24,819 nucleotides of DNA. Source: Chara braunii. Its lineage: Eukaryota > Streptophyta > Charophyceae > Charales > Characeae. Shown here in pieces: positions 8,244 to 18,035 of the stretch (within the stretch, counting starts at the first letter, position 1; the number at the start of each line of letters is the position of its first letter). The stretch covers positions 2,388,243-2,413,061 of the forward strand of contig BFEA01000030.1 in assembly GCA_003427395.1 (NCBI GenBank). Reading direction: 5' to 3'. Made by a program: the position numbers and the translations under genes. Under the pieces are notes generated by a model. The model was given only the letters and a program-made list of their open reading frames with translations. It made no database searches and was not told where the DNA came from.

Positions 8244-9364
8244 TGCGAGGAATGAGCCCTCGCAGAGCCCTTATCAGATATACTTGGGTTCTGGGCTGAG
8301 GCCCCAGCAAGCCCTGCGCCCGCCCTAAGTGAAGGCGGGCCTGAATATCCATGCGAAGCCTATTTTCAACATTTTTCAAGGTGTGGGTATTTAGACAGTT
8401 GCAACACGCCAGTTGGTTACAGAGAATCGTGAGCCCTCAAGCTCTTTCTAGAAACAAGGGCTGCGCTGTACAGTTGAGCCCAGGGTTGGGTGGCTGCGCC
8501 CTGAGCACGCAGTTTGAGGCCGACACATCACGTAGCAGCCACGAACGAATGAGAAAGCAGCATTGTGGTCACACCTGAGCCGTGAGTCAATATGGAAGCA
8601 GCGAACACTTGGAGGCTGCGTGGCTGCCTGAGAGTGCCTACCCGCACTAGGCCCAGGCCCCTAACTGTAGAGGTGGGCCTGGGCGCAGACACTGGGGCCC
8701 GACTGAAAGGTACTGGAAACTTCCTAGCCAGGCCCACACAGATACACACGGGCTGCACTTTCCATAAAGGAAAGAGGCCAGCCCAGAGGGAGGCATTGTG
8801 GCCTAGGCAGGCAATGCGGACACACTGCTGTGTTGCTGCGCAAGTGTCTGCATGGGCGCTGCTGGTCGGACGCGCGCACGGGAGCAGTGGTGAGAGGGGC
8901 GCTGCTGAGGCAGCGGGCGCACAGCATCCATAGCCGGGCAGCTGGGGTGCAGGGCAGGTGATGGCAAAGGTGGTCTTCGGTTCGGAGGCGCACAAGGTGG
9001 GGAGACAAGGGGTGATGAGGGAAGAGAGAGAACGCACCTGGTGTATGCTGGTGGTCGGCATTTTCGATGACTTCAACGTACATTAGTCTTCAACAGCGAT
9101 GTGATCTGGCTGCAAGAACGTAGATAGGCTAGATAGGCTGAGTAGAGTAGGCTGGGCGGCGGGCGCCACACAGTAGGAGGGACACTGGAAACTATGTTGG
9201 TGTGACCAGAGTGTGGCGACGTTGACATCAGAGTTCATTGTATTGCTCTTATTGGAATGGTATCTTGGTGCATTGTGCTCTCTTCTTGGTATTCGACTAT
9301 CTGAGCTTCTTCGTGATTTTGCGACCTGGATTTCTGTCTATCGCGTTCGCTCATATTCCTTGCA
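8244..9364 (+). repeat. 5' LTR of retrotransposon 1 (1121 bp)
   Basis: It starts TGCGAGGAATGAGCC and ends TTCCTTGCA. It aligns along its length with 15767-16833, with roughly a dozen differences in the first 60 bases and several indels (for example an extra GTGGCTGC near 8620). A stem-loop GCCCGCC/GGCGGGC at 8318-8340 is conserved in both LTRs. Confidence 0.92.
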
Positions 9365-9367
9365 ATT

Positions 9368-9379
9368 TGGTATCAGAGC
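9368..9379 (+). promoter_or_regulatory. Primer binding site, initiator-Met tRNA
   Basis: TGGTATCAGAGC lies three bases after the 5' LTR. It is complementary to the 3' end of plant initiator-Met tRNA, the usual primer for reverse transcription in plant Ty1 and Ty3 elements. Confidence 0.92.
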
Positions 9380-10656
9380 TGGTTCGAGATCGTCGTTACC
9401 AGCACTGGCGACAATGTTACTTGGTGCGCTGATGAAGCTTCTACGCAGTAAGGATACATTGGCGCTGGCATTATTTGCCACTCTCGAGCAGAGGGGAGGG
9501 CTGGCTGGAAGGATGTGGCACAGCGTGGGAGGTGTGGCGACAGCGGGTGTGTGTGGGATGATGAGAGCATGCTGACATGCATTTTGGCTGAGGTGGCACT
9601 GCATTGGATTGTGGGTGGTACTGAGGATATGACCGGTCATCGAGATGCACGTTGGCTCAATTGGTGAGAAATCTGTGGTTGGGGGCAGCTATCTCCAGGT
9701 ACGTTGTCCCCTTACCTTATCTTCCCATCCCAATCTCGTCTTACCGTGAGGAAGTGAGTCCAACTTGAGTGTCCTCTTCTGGTTCAGCAGTTGTGAGCGC
9801 TCTACCTTGAGAGTCGACATTCTTACATGTGGCACATCTGGAAGGAGAGGGCGGTGCCTCTGAAGGACCCTGGTTGAAGCATGGGTCACGGTCACCATGC
9901 CAACCCATGGGAGTAGAGCATGTGTGCTTCGCTGCTTTGTCCTTTAAGCTCTTGCTGCGCTGTAGAGGGAACGTGGACTGACCAGTCCTATGCAAGACGT
10001 TTACCAGACCGTCTATAAATTATTTCTGGCGGGATCTGATCTGAACACTGGCTGTGACCGTTGTCCTGTCTGCGACGTTAAATAATTCCTGAGGACCTTG
10101 GGAGCTGTCGTTAAACTGCCTCTTGATCAGCCAGATCAGTCGGATGTAAGGCTCGTTGCACGTGAGGATAAATAACGGGTAGTACTGGTCATAATCGGGT
10201 TCCCGGTGCACAGGGGTGGGCGGCCGTTGTGCACACGATAGACACTGCTGCTTGATGATGCAAGTCAGGTTCGTTGGATACAGGGGAAGGGAAGGTTCCA
10301 ATTGGTGCTCATTCACAAACACAAATATTTCCATTTCTGCATATATCTGGGGCAACTGATCTATTTTTATTTTGATTAGTTGAGATGTGACCGACTGCTA
10401 ACACCTAACAGGCAACGTTAGTTTAGAACTAGTAGTCTACCATTGCCAGTTCAGTATGATGCTGCTGTAGGAGAACTGATCAAAGTAGGATTAGATCACT
10501 TGCTCGGTTTGTGTACATGTTGTTGACACTACTTGAACGGTAGCCTGATTGACTTGGCAGATATTTGTTTATTTTTATTATTTTTCAACTCAGTCAGACA
10601 TATGCTGTGGTAGGCCCGAGTGACGGCACTAGTGCAGACAATGTTCTGCGTACCCG
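9380..10656 (+). other. Leader of retrotransposon 1
   Basis: This is about 1.3 kb between the primer site and gag. No sense-strand coding region is supported. A 111-codon antisense frame at 10355-10020 is open but matches nothing I recognise; it may be chance or inserted foreign sequence. Confidence 0.6.
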
Positions 10657-12254
10657 ATGAGTGGATCGGGTAGTGGGGGGGATAGATCTGCAGGAAGAAG
10701 GGTGACACGCCAGGAATCTCTTTGGATTCCCATCGTGCACCAGGCCTTACCACCTGAGGGCGAGAGAGCTAACGACGAGAGGCAACTGCTGAACGTTTGC
10801 AAAGGGCTAGAGAGGCAGCAGCAGCAGTGGAGCAAGTACTGGCAGGGGCAGCAGCTACTGCTGGAGGTATGGCTTCCTCTGCTGCTATGTCTCAAGGTCA
10901 GCAAACGCTAAGCATGCCATCCACTTTGCAGGCTACGTCTAGCGGGATGAGTGCAGGCACATCTTCCAGTCAGATGGCGGGCTCGCAGTACACCTCGCCA
11001 CCTCCACGTACACATGAGGCCATAGAACTCCAGTAGGTGGAGTTGATCCGCTTACTGTTAGACAAAGAACTTAGGGAAGCTACCGAAAGAGAAATTGAGA
11101 TTAGAAATAGGAAAGTCGGATTAGGGAGCAGAAGGGCAGACAAGGCTGCAGTAGAAGGGTTAGGCGACTCGGTCCTTGACGACACGAGTAAAATCCTCAA
11201 GATGGGTATGCTGAGCATGTACGCTTACATGGACAACAAACTGGATGCAATCTAGGATACTCTTGACCAGATACTGAATGCCATGCAGACAAGAGGACCA
11301 CATCCCTCCTTAGCTGGTGGTCCCAGTGTCCGGCCGCAGGCAACATTTCCATCGCCAGCAGTAACACTAGTGATGACACGCCCATTTGCTACTCAATTTG
11401 GTACCTGACCAAGTGGGACGTCAGCAGCAGCAGCACAGACTGCTGCTTCTTCATCAGCCTTCTCAGGAGACAAGAAGGATGGGGCACTCGACACTTGGTT
11501 GAGGATGGTTCCTGTGTGGGTAAGGGCAAAGAGGGCGTTGCTAGAAGAAGAGGTGATCACTGCCGCCTCATATCTTGAAGGATCGACAACGAGATGGCTA
11601 GATGGAATAGTGGCTTCCGAGGGATTCGACCGACGAATGAATGATTGGGCAAAGACCCACACATTAGAGAGCTACATGGCTTCGGCTGAAACACGATGGC
11701 ACAACCCACAGCAGGCCCAACATGCCACTGATGAGTTATCCCGACTCGATTCTAGAAGGTACAAGTCCGTGCATGAGCTCACCAGTGCCATGGAGAAACT
11801 CTTAGTCGTCCCGAGTGTCCGCTATGCTCCACAAGTCTTATTGATCTTGTATCTGACATGTCTTCCCACAAACATTAAGAACTTGATGGTCAACGAGGCA
11901 AGCATCGATTATCACACGCAAGAGTTTTTCAACAAGAAGGCCTTAGAGGCTAAGCTAGAAGGAGCACAACAACCTGTTACGGACGGGAGGAAGAAGAAGC
12001 CCCCACAAGAATCGAAGAAGAAGGGTAGTCGGTTGATGATGGTTGATTCTGATGGGAATCAAACCGAAATTGATGATTTCGCTGATCTTGAGGAAACACA
12101 GATAGGTGGCGAGGAGAGTGCAAAGGGTAGCAACCTCGCTGCCGTAGCCAAAGGGAAGGCGACTGGCCAAGGGCGGTCAGCAGAAAAGTCAGGGGCAGGC
12201 TCAAAACTCAAACAAGACTTCGACTTGGGTGAGGGCTGGCTTGGATCAGGATAG
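10657..12254 (+). pseudogene. gag: gag of retrotransposon 1 (capsid region), broken
   Basis: Gag forms the cytoplasmic particle that packages the element's RNA. The likely start is ATG at 10657 (MSGSGSGGDRSAGRR). A frameshift near 10795 moves the reading into the frame of 10797-12254. That frame has stops at 11034-11036, 11253-11255 and 11406-11408. The capsid-like core is best seen at 11470-11950, with DTWLRMVPVW, a SYLEGSTTRWLDG block (the conserved ...L-G-A--W... of retrotransposon gag) and LTSAMEKLLVVP. A Lys-rich tail (GRKKKPPQESKKKG) follows. The Gln/Ala/Ser-rich segment before the capsid is typical of low-complexity gag N-termini. The product cannot be made in one piece. Confidence 0.85.
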
Positions 12255-12256
12255 CT

Positions 12257-12298
12257 TGCATAAACTGCGGCGAGTATGACCGTTGGTAGTTTAAGTGC
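12257..12298 (+). pseudogene. Gag zinc knuckle, damaged
   Basis: This is a CCHC motif with Cys at 12257 and 12266, expected His at 12281 and Cys at 12296. The His codon reads CGT (Arg), and a TAG stop sits at 12287-12289. The spacing CX2CX4HX4C is otherwise intact. A functional knuckle binds the element's RNA. The frame differs from that of gag upstream. Confidence 0.8.
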
Positions 12299-12399
12299 AT
12301 GAACACCAAGGTCTCTCAAAAGATTCCGCCCAAAGGTGGTTTTGGGGGATCTTTCGGCCGGAGTGGTGCTTCTACGAGCACCAATCAGGGAAACATATC

Positions 12400-12960
12400 C
12401 GACCAGTAGAAGTTATAGCTGCTTCTACTCATGCTGAAGTGGTTGAAGTACCCTCACCGCTTCAAAAGTTGGTCGAACCGATCGACTCACTGATCACCCC
12501 GCAAACACATCTAGACCAAACGACACTCGGTTCGTTGGATGTGTCTAAAGCCTTAGAAGACTTACAAACCGAGTGGTCGACAATGGATCCTCATGAGTCT
12601 TGGGTGGCACTATCTAGAGATCCTAAAGGGGAGCATTTAGTAATGGAAGTCGGTGTAGGTGGCCGCAAGTGTGGTGCCTTTGTAGACATTGGCTCCACGT
12701 GAAACTTCATAAGTCGCGACTGCGTTGAGAGACTGTGCCTAGGGGATTGGGTGCAAAGCTTGGGTAGATTTGTAGCATCTACCCTGACCAACAAAGAGTG
12801 CATGGTTGTAAATGACTATGTCAAAGACGTAGTCTGCACCTTCTACTACGGAGGTGGGGAACTTGATCACAGGATTGCGTTCCTAGTTAGCAACGATCTG
12901 CCATTTGACATGCTGTTAGGTTTGTACTACCTCGAGGTTGCAAAGCCCCAGTTCGACTAA
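12400..12960 (+). pseudogene. Aspartic protease region, broken
   Basis: Retropepsin-like protease, which would cut the Gag-Pol polyprotein. The active-site segment reads V-D-I-G-S-T at 12682-12699, where the family has D-S/T-G, so the second residue is changed. A TGA stop follows at 12700-12702, then NFISRDCV resumes the fold. The flap and closing segment are seen as LVSNDLPFDMLLGLYYLEV (about 12883-12942), the equivalent of the usual ILGMDWL motif. The frame closes at 12958-12960. Confidence 0.8.
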
Positions 12961-13159
12961 GACCGAAAGGTGCTTAAGCATGTACTACCGGAAGGGAGGA
13001 CAGTCAGACTCATGGAGTACAAGGCTAGCAGTCTGATAGACACTTACGGTTGTATGTGTACATCATCATTCTACAATTATTACAAACCGGACCAATAGGA
13101 GGGTATGTACTTAGTTTTTGTCTTCGAGAAATGGGAGGCCGTTAAGACACCCCAGAGAT

Positions 13160-13960
13160 AAAAATTGTCGTCGCTAAGTACCCTGATCTGTTCAAGGAGC
13201 CTTCAGGAGTCGTAGACAGGGAGGTGATCTGTTCAAGGAGCCTTCAGGAGTCGTAGACAGGGAGGTTGTCCATGCCATAGAAATCATCCCACATAGCAAG
13301 ATACCAATGGGAAGAATCGATAGGATGGGCTCAGACCGAGCTAGATGAGCTTCTTCAACAATTGAAAGAGCTCATCGAGAAGGGTTGGATTCGAATTAGT
13401 ACCTCCCCCTTCCGCTCACCAGTTCTATTTGTCCCAAAGAAGGGGGCAGGCATTGAGGATGTGCATTGTTTATAGAGGCCTCAATGCTATCACAGTTAAA
13501 AAAGAAGGGCCTCTATCGTGCATCGACGACCTTTTGGATAGGGTGCAGGGATGTAAGTAGTTCACTAAGATAAATTTTAAGTCCGACTACCATCAAATTG
13601 CGATTAGAATTACGATTAGACCAGAGGACCAGCACAAAACCGCACGGTTTGTACGAGTTTGTGGTGATGCCCTTCGACCTTTGCAATGCGCCGGGTACAT
13701 TCCAGCACGCCATGAATAGGATTTTTCATGACTACTTGGATAAGGTCATCGCCGCGTACCTCGACGATGTTCTTATCTTAGTAGAACAGTCCAGGAGCAT
13801 GCCCAATATGTAGAAATAATACTTTCACTCCTGCAACAACACAAGATCAATTTAGAGAAATGTGAGTTCGGTTGCACTAAAATCTTGTACTTGGGTCATG
13901 AGATATTCGCGGAAGGGATAAGGCTCGAAGATGCCAAGGTGGCTATTTGTGACTGGCCAT
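13160..13960 (+). pseudogene. Reverse transcriptase, broken by frameshifts
   Basis: It copies the element's RNA to DNA. Fingers: LKELIEKGWIR (13362-13394), then [10 protein letters not shown]. Palm: YEFVVMPFDLCNAPGTFQ (13652-13705) and catalytic YLDD at 13757-13768, both aspartates intact. C-terminal part: KINLEKCEFG and LYLGHE (13847-13903). The frame changes several times (near 13450, 13600 and 13790), stops interrupt it, and an extra 41-bp duplication lies at 13185-13266 in the linker just before the domain. A small internal repeat (GATTAGAATTACGATTAGA) at 13601-13619 adds a further disruption. Confidence 0.9.
13185..13266 (+). repeat. 41-bp perfect tandem duplication in pol
   Basis: 13185-13225 and 13226-13266 are identical (GATCTGTTCAAGG... 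to ...GACAGGGAGGT). Because 41 is not a multiple of three, it shifts the frame. It arose after or during inactivation. Confidence 0.95.
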
Positions 13961-14510
13961 GACCTCCGTCTGTGACCGAGGTCGGATCTTTCTTAGGGAT
14001 GATCGGCTACTATCACAACTCTGTGAAGAACTATAGTACGGCGGCCACCCCTCTGACAGATCTTACACGCCTTGATACACCATGGGAATGGACAGACAAA
14101 TGTGAGGCTGCCTTCAAAAGACTGAAGCATGCCCTCATGCATCATGAGATTCTCTTGGTCCCCGATTCAGAGAGGCCATTCGTTGTGACCATTAACTCAA
14201 GCCAATATGGCATTGGCGCAGTGCTGGCCCGACAGGAGGGGAAAAAGTTGAGGCCAATTGAGTGCATGAGCAAGAAGATGCTATCAAAGAAGTTGGCGAA
14301 GTCTACCTCCGAAAGGGAACTTGACGCCCTTTACAAGGCTCTTGTCCACTGGAGATACTATCTGTTGGGAAGGTTCTTCTACTTGAGAATTGACCATCAA
14401 ACACTCGAGTGGATCAAGACCAAACCTGTTCTATGACGCACTCAAACGCTGGATTGAAGTCATTGATCAGTAAAAGGACAATACAACCAGGTTGCTGATG
14501 AGCTGTCACG
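13961..14510 (+). pseudogene. RNase H of retrotransposon 1
   Basis: It removes RNA from the RNA-DNA hybrid. The connection region GSFLGMIGYYHNSV (13981-14022) precedes the domain. The first catalytic block, usually T-D-A-S, reads T-I-N-S at 14188-14199, so the key Asp is Asn (AAC at 14194). The Glu block SERELDALYKAL, the HWRYYLLGRFF block and the Asp of DHQTLEWI remain. A TGA closes the open part at 14434-14436. The domain end (QVADELSRR, about 14488-14515) is in a shifted frame. It is inactive by both the residue change and the breaks. Confidence 0.88.
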
Positions 14511-14515
14511 CAGGG

Positions 14516-15240
14516 CAGTAGGTGCGCTAATAACTGAATTTGGCTTATCTAACGATGTAACTCAGTCAATGGTGGTAGCCTACGAGGAAGTCCCTGTCAC
14601 GATGGATATCGTGCTGAAACTCGAGGCCCAAGACAAGGCCACATCAGATGAGTTTGTGATAGTAGATGGGTTACTCTTTCTTGAAAAGGAAGGTTTCAAA
14701 AGATTAGTGGTTCCGTCTAGTGAAATTTTGCGTAGTTTGTTTCTGGGTGAGTGTCATGATGCGACACGTCATTTCGGTAACAAGAAGACTAGTGTTAACC
14801 TAATACAACGTTTTTGGTGGATTGGTATGTTTGACGATGTGAAGAAGTATGTTCAGACTTGTCAAGTCTGTCAGTGGGACAAACTGCGTACTCAAGCACC
14901 GCTTGGGTTACTCAAGCCCTTGCCCATTCCTTGGGAGATAGTGTCTCCATAAATTTCATGGATACCCTCGTGACCAGCAAGAGGCAAGGTTTGCTAAGTA
15001 TGCTAGACTAATAGCCATGCCTCAGACAGCAAGGACTGAACATGTCATCAGCTGCATTTGGGATGGAAGCCTAAATCTGCTATGGACTTCCTCCTACCTG
15101 AAAACTGACCCACTGCAACGCTTAGAACCATTGAATTTGGTGTCGAGTATGAGAAACTGTTGCAGCAGCCTATCGAGCACATTAGACAGTCTCAAGAGGC
15201 AATGATTGCCTCTGAGAACAAACACCAACGATAATCCACA
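14516..15240 (+). pseudogene. Integrase: zinc-binding domain, core mostly lost
   Basis: Integrase would insert the DNA copy into the genome. The N-terminal HHCC domain is well kept: His at 14755 and 14770, Cys at 14860 and 14869 (HX4HX29CX2C), with RFWWIGM and DDVKKYV between. A stop follows at 14950-14952. The core opens with MDTLVTSK (about 14958) and shows AKYARLIAMPQTAR-like remains near 14991-15035. The following 200 bases are too short and too scrambled to hold the D, D-35-E catalytic core, so most of it has been deleted. Confidence 0.8.
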
Positions 15241-15778
15241 TTTCAGGTAGGGCAACGTGTCTGGGTGAAGGCTAGCGAACGGGGACAGGAATTCGGTATC
15301 TCTAGAAATCTAATGCCGCAGTACTTTGGTCCTTGGGAAGTCCTGGATATCGTGGGTAGTGACATGGATGGTCCCTCGTATGTCAATAGAATCCTTGGTC
15401 ACCTGCGCGCTTATCCTGTATTTCATGCTTCCAAGCTTGCACCTTTCCCTGAGACAAAACGGTTCCCATCAAGAAGGTCAATGCTGCCCCCAACCATGGA
15501 TGGCCATGTGGACGTCGACGATATTATGAAACATAGGAGACTTGCCTGTTCCCAAGCCTCTGGGCAAAGGAAGACCGCACAAACCTTGAAGAGAGTACTG
15601 GGTCAGGTTCAGGCATCATACGGATCCAAAAGAAGATCGTTGGTTCCCAAGACAGGAGCTGGTCGAGACAAGCCCTCAGATCGTTGCAGGGTGTGAACGA
15701 AGACTAAAGGGGAAGGCACCTGTGAAGAAGCATCTCAGCAGACTTTCAAAGCTAAGGGGGATGGAATGTGAGGAATGA
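15241..15778 (+). pseudogene. Integrase C-terminus with GPY/F module and chromodomain-like tail
   Basis: VGQRVWVKAS then YFGPWEVLDIVG (about 15247-15357) is the GPY/F module of Ty3/Gypsy integrases, followed by HASKLAPFPE. The tail has PPTMDGHVDVDDIM (15487-15528). After a frameshift, YWVRFR (15596-15613) and DRWFPRQELVE follow, a chromodomain-like fold that in chromoviruses steers integration to heterochromatin. The last frame passes through the polypurine tract and stops at 15776-15778, inside the 3' LTR. Confidence 0.8.
15751..15766 (+). promoter_or_regulatory. Polypurine tract of retrotransposon 1
   Basis: GCTAAGGGGGATGGAA lies directly before the TG of the 3' LTR. It is the site where plus-strand DNA synthesis would be primed. 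Confidence 0.85.
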
Positions 15779-16833
15779 GCCCTCGTGGGGCCCTTATCAT
15801 ACATACGTGTGTTTTGGCTGAGGGCCCAGCAAGCCCTGTGCCCGCCCTAAGTGAAGGCGGGCCTCAATATCCACGTGAAGCCTATTTTCAACATTTTTCC
15901 ATATGTGGGTACTCAGACAGTTGGAGCACGCGAGTTGGTTACAAAGAATCGTGAGCCCTCGGGCTCTTTCCAGAAACGAGGGCTGCGCTGTATAGTTGAG
16001 CCCAGGGCCGTGTGGTTGCACCTTGTGCACACGGCATGAGGCCGACACATCACGTAGTGACCACGAACGAATTAGAAAGCAGCATTGTCGTCACACCTGG
16101 GCCGCGAGCCAATGAGGTAGCAGCGAGCATTTGGAGGCTGCCTGAGAGTGCCTACCCGCACGAGGCCCAGACCCCTCACTGTAGAGGTGGGCCTGGGCGC
16201 AAACACTTGGGCCTGATTCCAAGCTACCTGAAACTTCCTAGCCAGGCCCGCGCAGACCCACACGGGCTGCTCTTTCTGTAGAGGAAAGAGGCCAGCCCAG
16301 AGGGAGGCATTGTGGCCTAGGTAGGCAATGTGGACACGCTGCTGCGTTGCTGCACAAGTGTCTGCATGGTCGCTGCTGGTCGGACACACAGCAGGGGCGG
16401 TGCTGAGGCAGCGGACGCACAGCAGCCATAGTCGGGGCGCAGGGCAAGTGATGGCAAAGGTGATCTTGGGGTAGGAGGCGCACAAGGTGGGGAGACATGG
16501 GTTGATGAGGGGAGAGAGAGCACGTAGAGCACGTACCTGGTGTATGTTAGCTGTCGACATTGGCGATGATGTCAACGTACATGGTCTTCAACAGGGATGT
16601 GATCTGGCTGCTAGGATGTAGATAGGCTGATTAGAGTAGGCTGGGCTCCGGGCGCCACACAGTAGGAGGGACAGTGGAAACTATGTTGGTGTGACCAAAG
16701 TGTGGCGACATTGACATCACATCTATTGGAATGGTATCTTGGTGCATTTTGCTCTCTTCTTGGTATTTGACTATCTGAGCTTCCTTGTGATTTTGCAGAT
16801 TTCTGTCTATCGCTCTTGCTCATATTCCTTGCA
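15767..16833 (+). repeat. 3' LTR of retrotransposon 1 (1067 bp)
   Basis: It starts TGTGAGGAATGAGCC and ends TTCCTTGCA, and matches 8244-9364 in direct orientation. CTAG (16834-16837) follows. The stem-loop GCCCGCC/GGCGGGC is kept at 15840-15862. Confidence 0.92.
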
Positions 16834-16837
16834 CTAG

Positions 16838-16917
16838 CAACTTCATTACCAACCGGGCGGCCCGGCCAGGCGAGGGCTAGGTAAGGTCCCTGTTAAAAAA
16901 ATAAAAAATGAAATTGC
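16838..16917. other. 80-bp spacer between the two retrotransposons
   Basis: GC-rich sequence is followed by an A-rich tail (TTAAAAAAATAAAAAATG). The last four bases, TTGC (16914-16917), are the likely target duplication of element 2. Confidence 0.6.
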
Positions 16918-17857
16918 TGCAATCAGACTTGTCTTCGACACACTCAGCATGCGTGCAAACAGATGGCGATTAAGCCTGTCGCATGGCGCCCACACAAAGC
17001 TCTTAGATAAACGTAGCCAGGAACACAACTCAGATTCAACTTGTCTGAATGGCTATGGCGCAGATGCGCCAAACAACGATTCCCACTCGATCAACTGTAT
17101 CCCAGTCGACTTATTCACATACACGCATGAACTCACGATCTCCATGGATGTCCCATACACACACACACACACTCGGTACACACGCACACTAACCTCCTAC
17201 CCGACAGCTATGGCTGCCGTCTACCTCCTACAGCTAACTAGCGGCAATTGCTGCGTCTTCCTCCTCTTAGCCTTCTTCCTCTCCGGGCACCTGCAATTGT
17301 AGCACAAGACGCTCCGACAGCGCTTCCGCACGGCTCACAGGCATAATGAATCAATGACTGGACGCTGCCTCTTTATGTATACTTCGGATCTTCGTAGGTC
17401 TGCCCTTGGACCCTGGGCCCGGGGTATACACAGTCCCACATGGTACTTGCTAACTTGGCAAAGTGCGACCTGGGAGTGGGTACCGCCGACCATGACAGGT
17501 AGGACGAGGACTGCCCTTTGCTGACTGTGCTAGGACTGCCCTCTGCTGACTCGGACGCGGAACGACTTCTAGGACTCTCGAAAGGTCACTTCCGAAACTT
17601 TTGAAAGGTCGCGAGCTTGACCTTTTGGGACTGTCGCAGATACGACCTGTGGCTACCCTACGACCACTAAAACTAAAACCTACAGTTCAAGACCCGACGA
17701 TCGCACTATATACAACAACTGAACATATGACTTTCAGCATACAGTTTGCGGGTTCAAACACACATGGGTCAACGGGTACTGTACCTGGGTGAAGGGGAGG
17801 TCTAGGGATCGAGCCCTGGGTACTGCATCTGCTACCGTAAAGGTGAAAACCGTTTCA
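16918..17857 (-). repeat. 3' LTR of retrotransposon 2 (940 bp)
   Basis: On the + strand it runs from TGCAATCAGACTTG to AAAACCGTTTCA, so on the element's own strand it starts TGAAACGG and ends TTGCA. It matches 23102-24025, with about six differences in the first 61 bases. It contains short repeats: AGGACTGCCCT (twice, near 17508 and 17530) and several GAAAGGTC copies. Confidence 0.92.
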
Positions 17858-18035
17858 CTCTTGCCGGCCTAAATTCGAGGTCGGGAGCGATCTCTAAAAG
17901 CTCGGTTTTCATGAACCAGCGGTCATCCTCCGGTTCCTTGTTCTGTGGACGACCCCTACCTCCGGACCGAAACACATCCTTTTCCACAATGCGGTCTATA
18001 TCGTATGTGCCATCCATATCCGGCGGAATCATCGA
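17858..18035 (-). pseudogene. Chromodomain-like C-terminus of retrotransposon 2
   Basis: Read on the minus strand: PPDMDGTYDIDRIVEKDVF then DDRWFMKTELLEIAPDLE. The same layout occurs in element 1 (PPTMDGHVDVDDI and DRWFPRQELVE), which marks the chromodomain-like end of pol. Here it is joined in frame to mid-RT at about 18035. Just downstream, GGCCGGCAAGAG (17858-17869 on the minus strand) is the probable polypurine tract before the 3' LTR. Confidence 0.75.

Larger units (their letters stand above)
8244..16833 (+). mobile_element. Ty3/Gypsy chromovirus-like LTR retrotransposon 1, full length, inactive
   Basis: The 8.6-kb element has, in order: 5' LTR, initiator-Met primer site, a leader of about 1.3 kb, gag, zinc knuckle, protease, RT, RNase H, integrase, chromodomain-like tail, polypurine tract and 3' LTR. 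The order RT-RNase H-integrase defines Ty3/Gypsy. CTAG duplications flank it. The reading frame is broken by many stops and frameshifts, and the LTRs differ markedly from each other, so the insertion is old. It lies 80 bases from a second, oppositely oriented element. Confidence 0.92.

Noticed and set aside
8528-9076. 182-codon minus-strand frame as a gene
   Set aside because: It lies wholly inside the 5' LTR, and the equivalent frame in the 3' LTR is not conserved in sequence sense. It reflects GC-rich composition.
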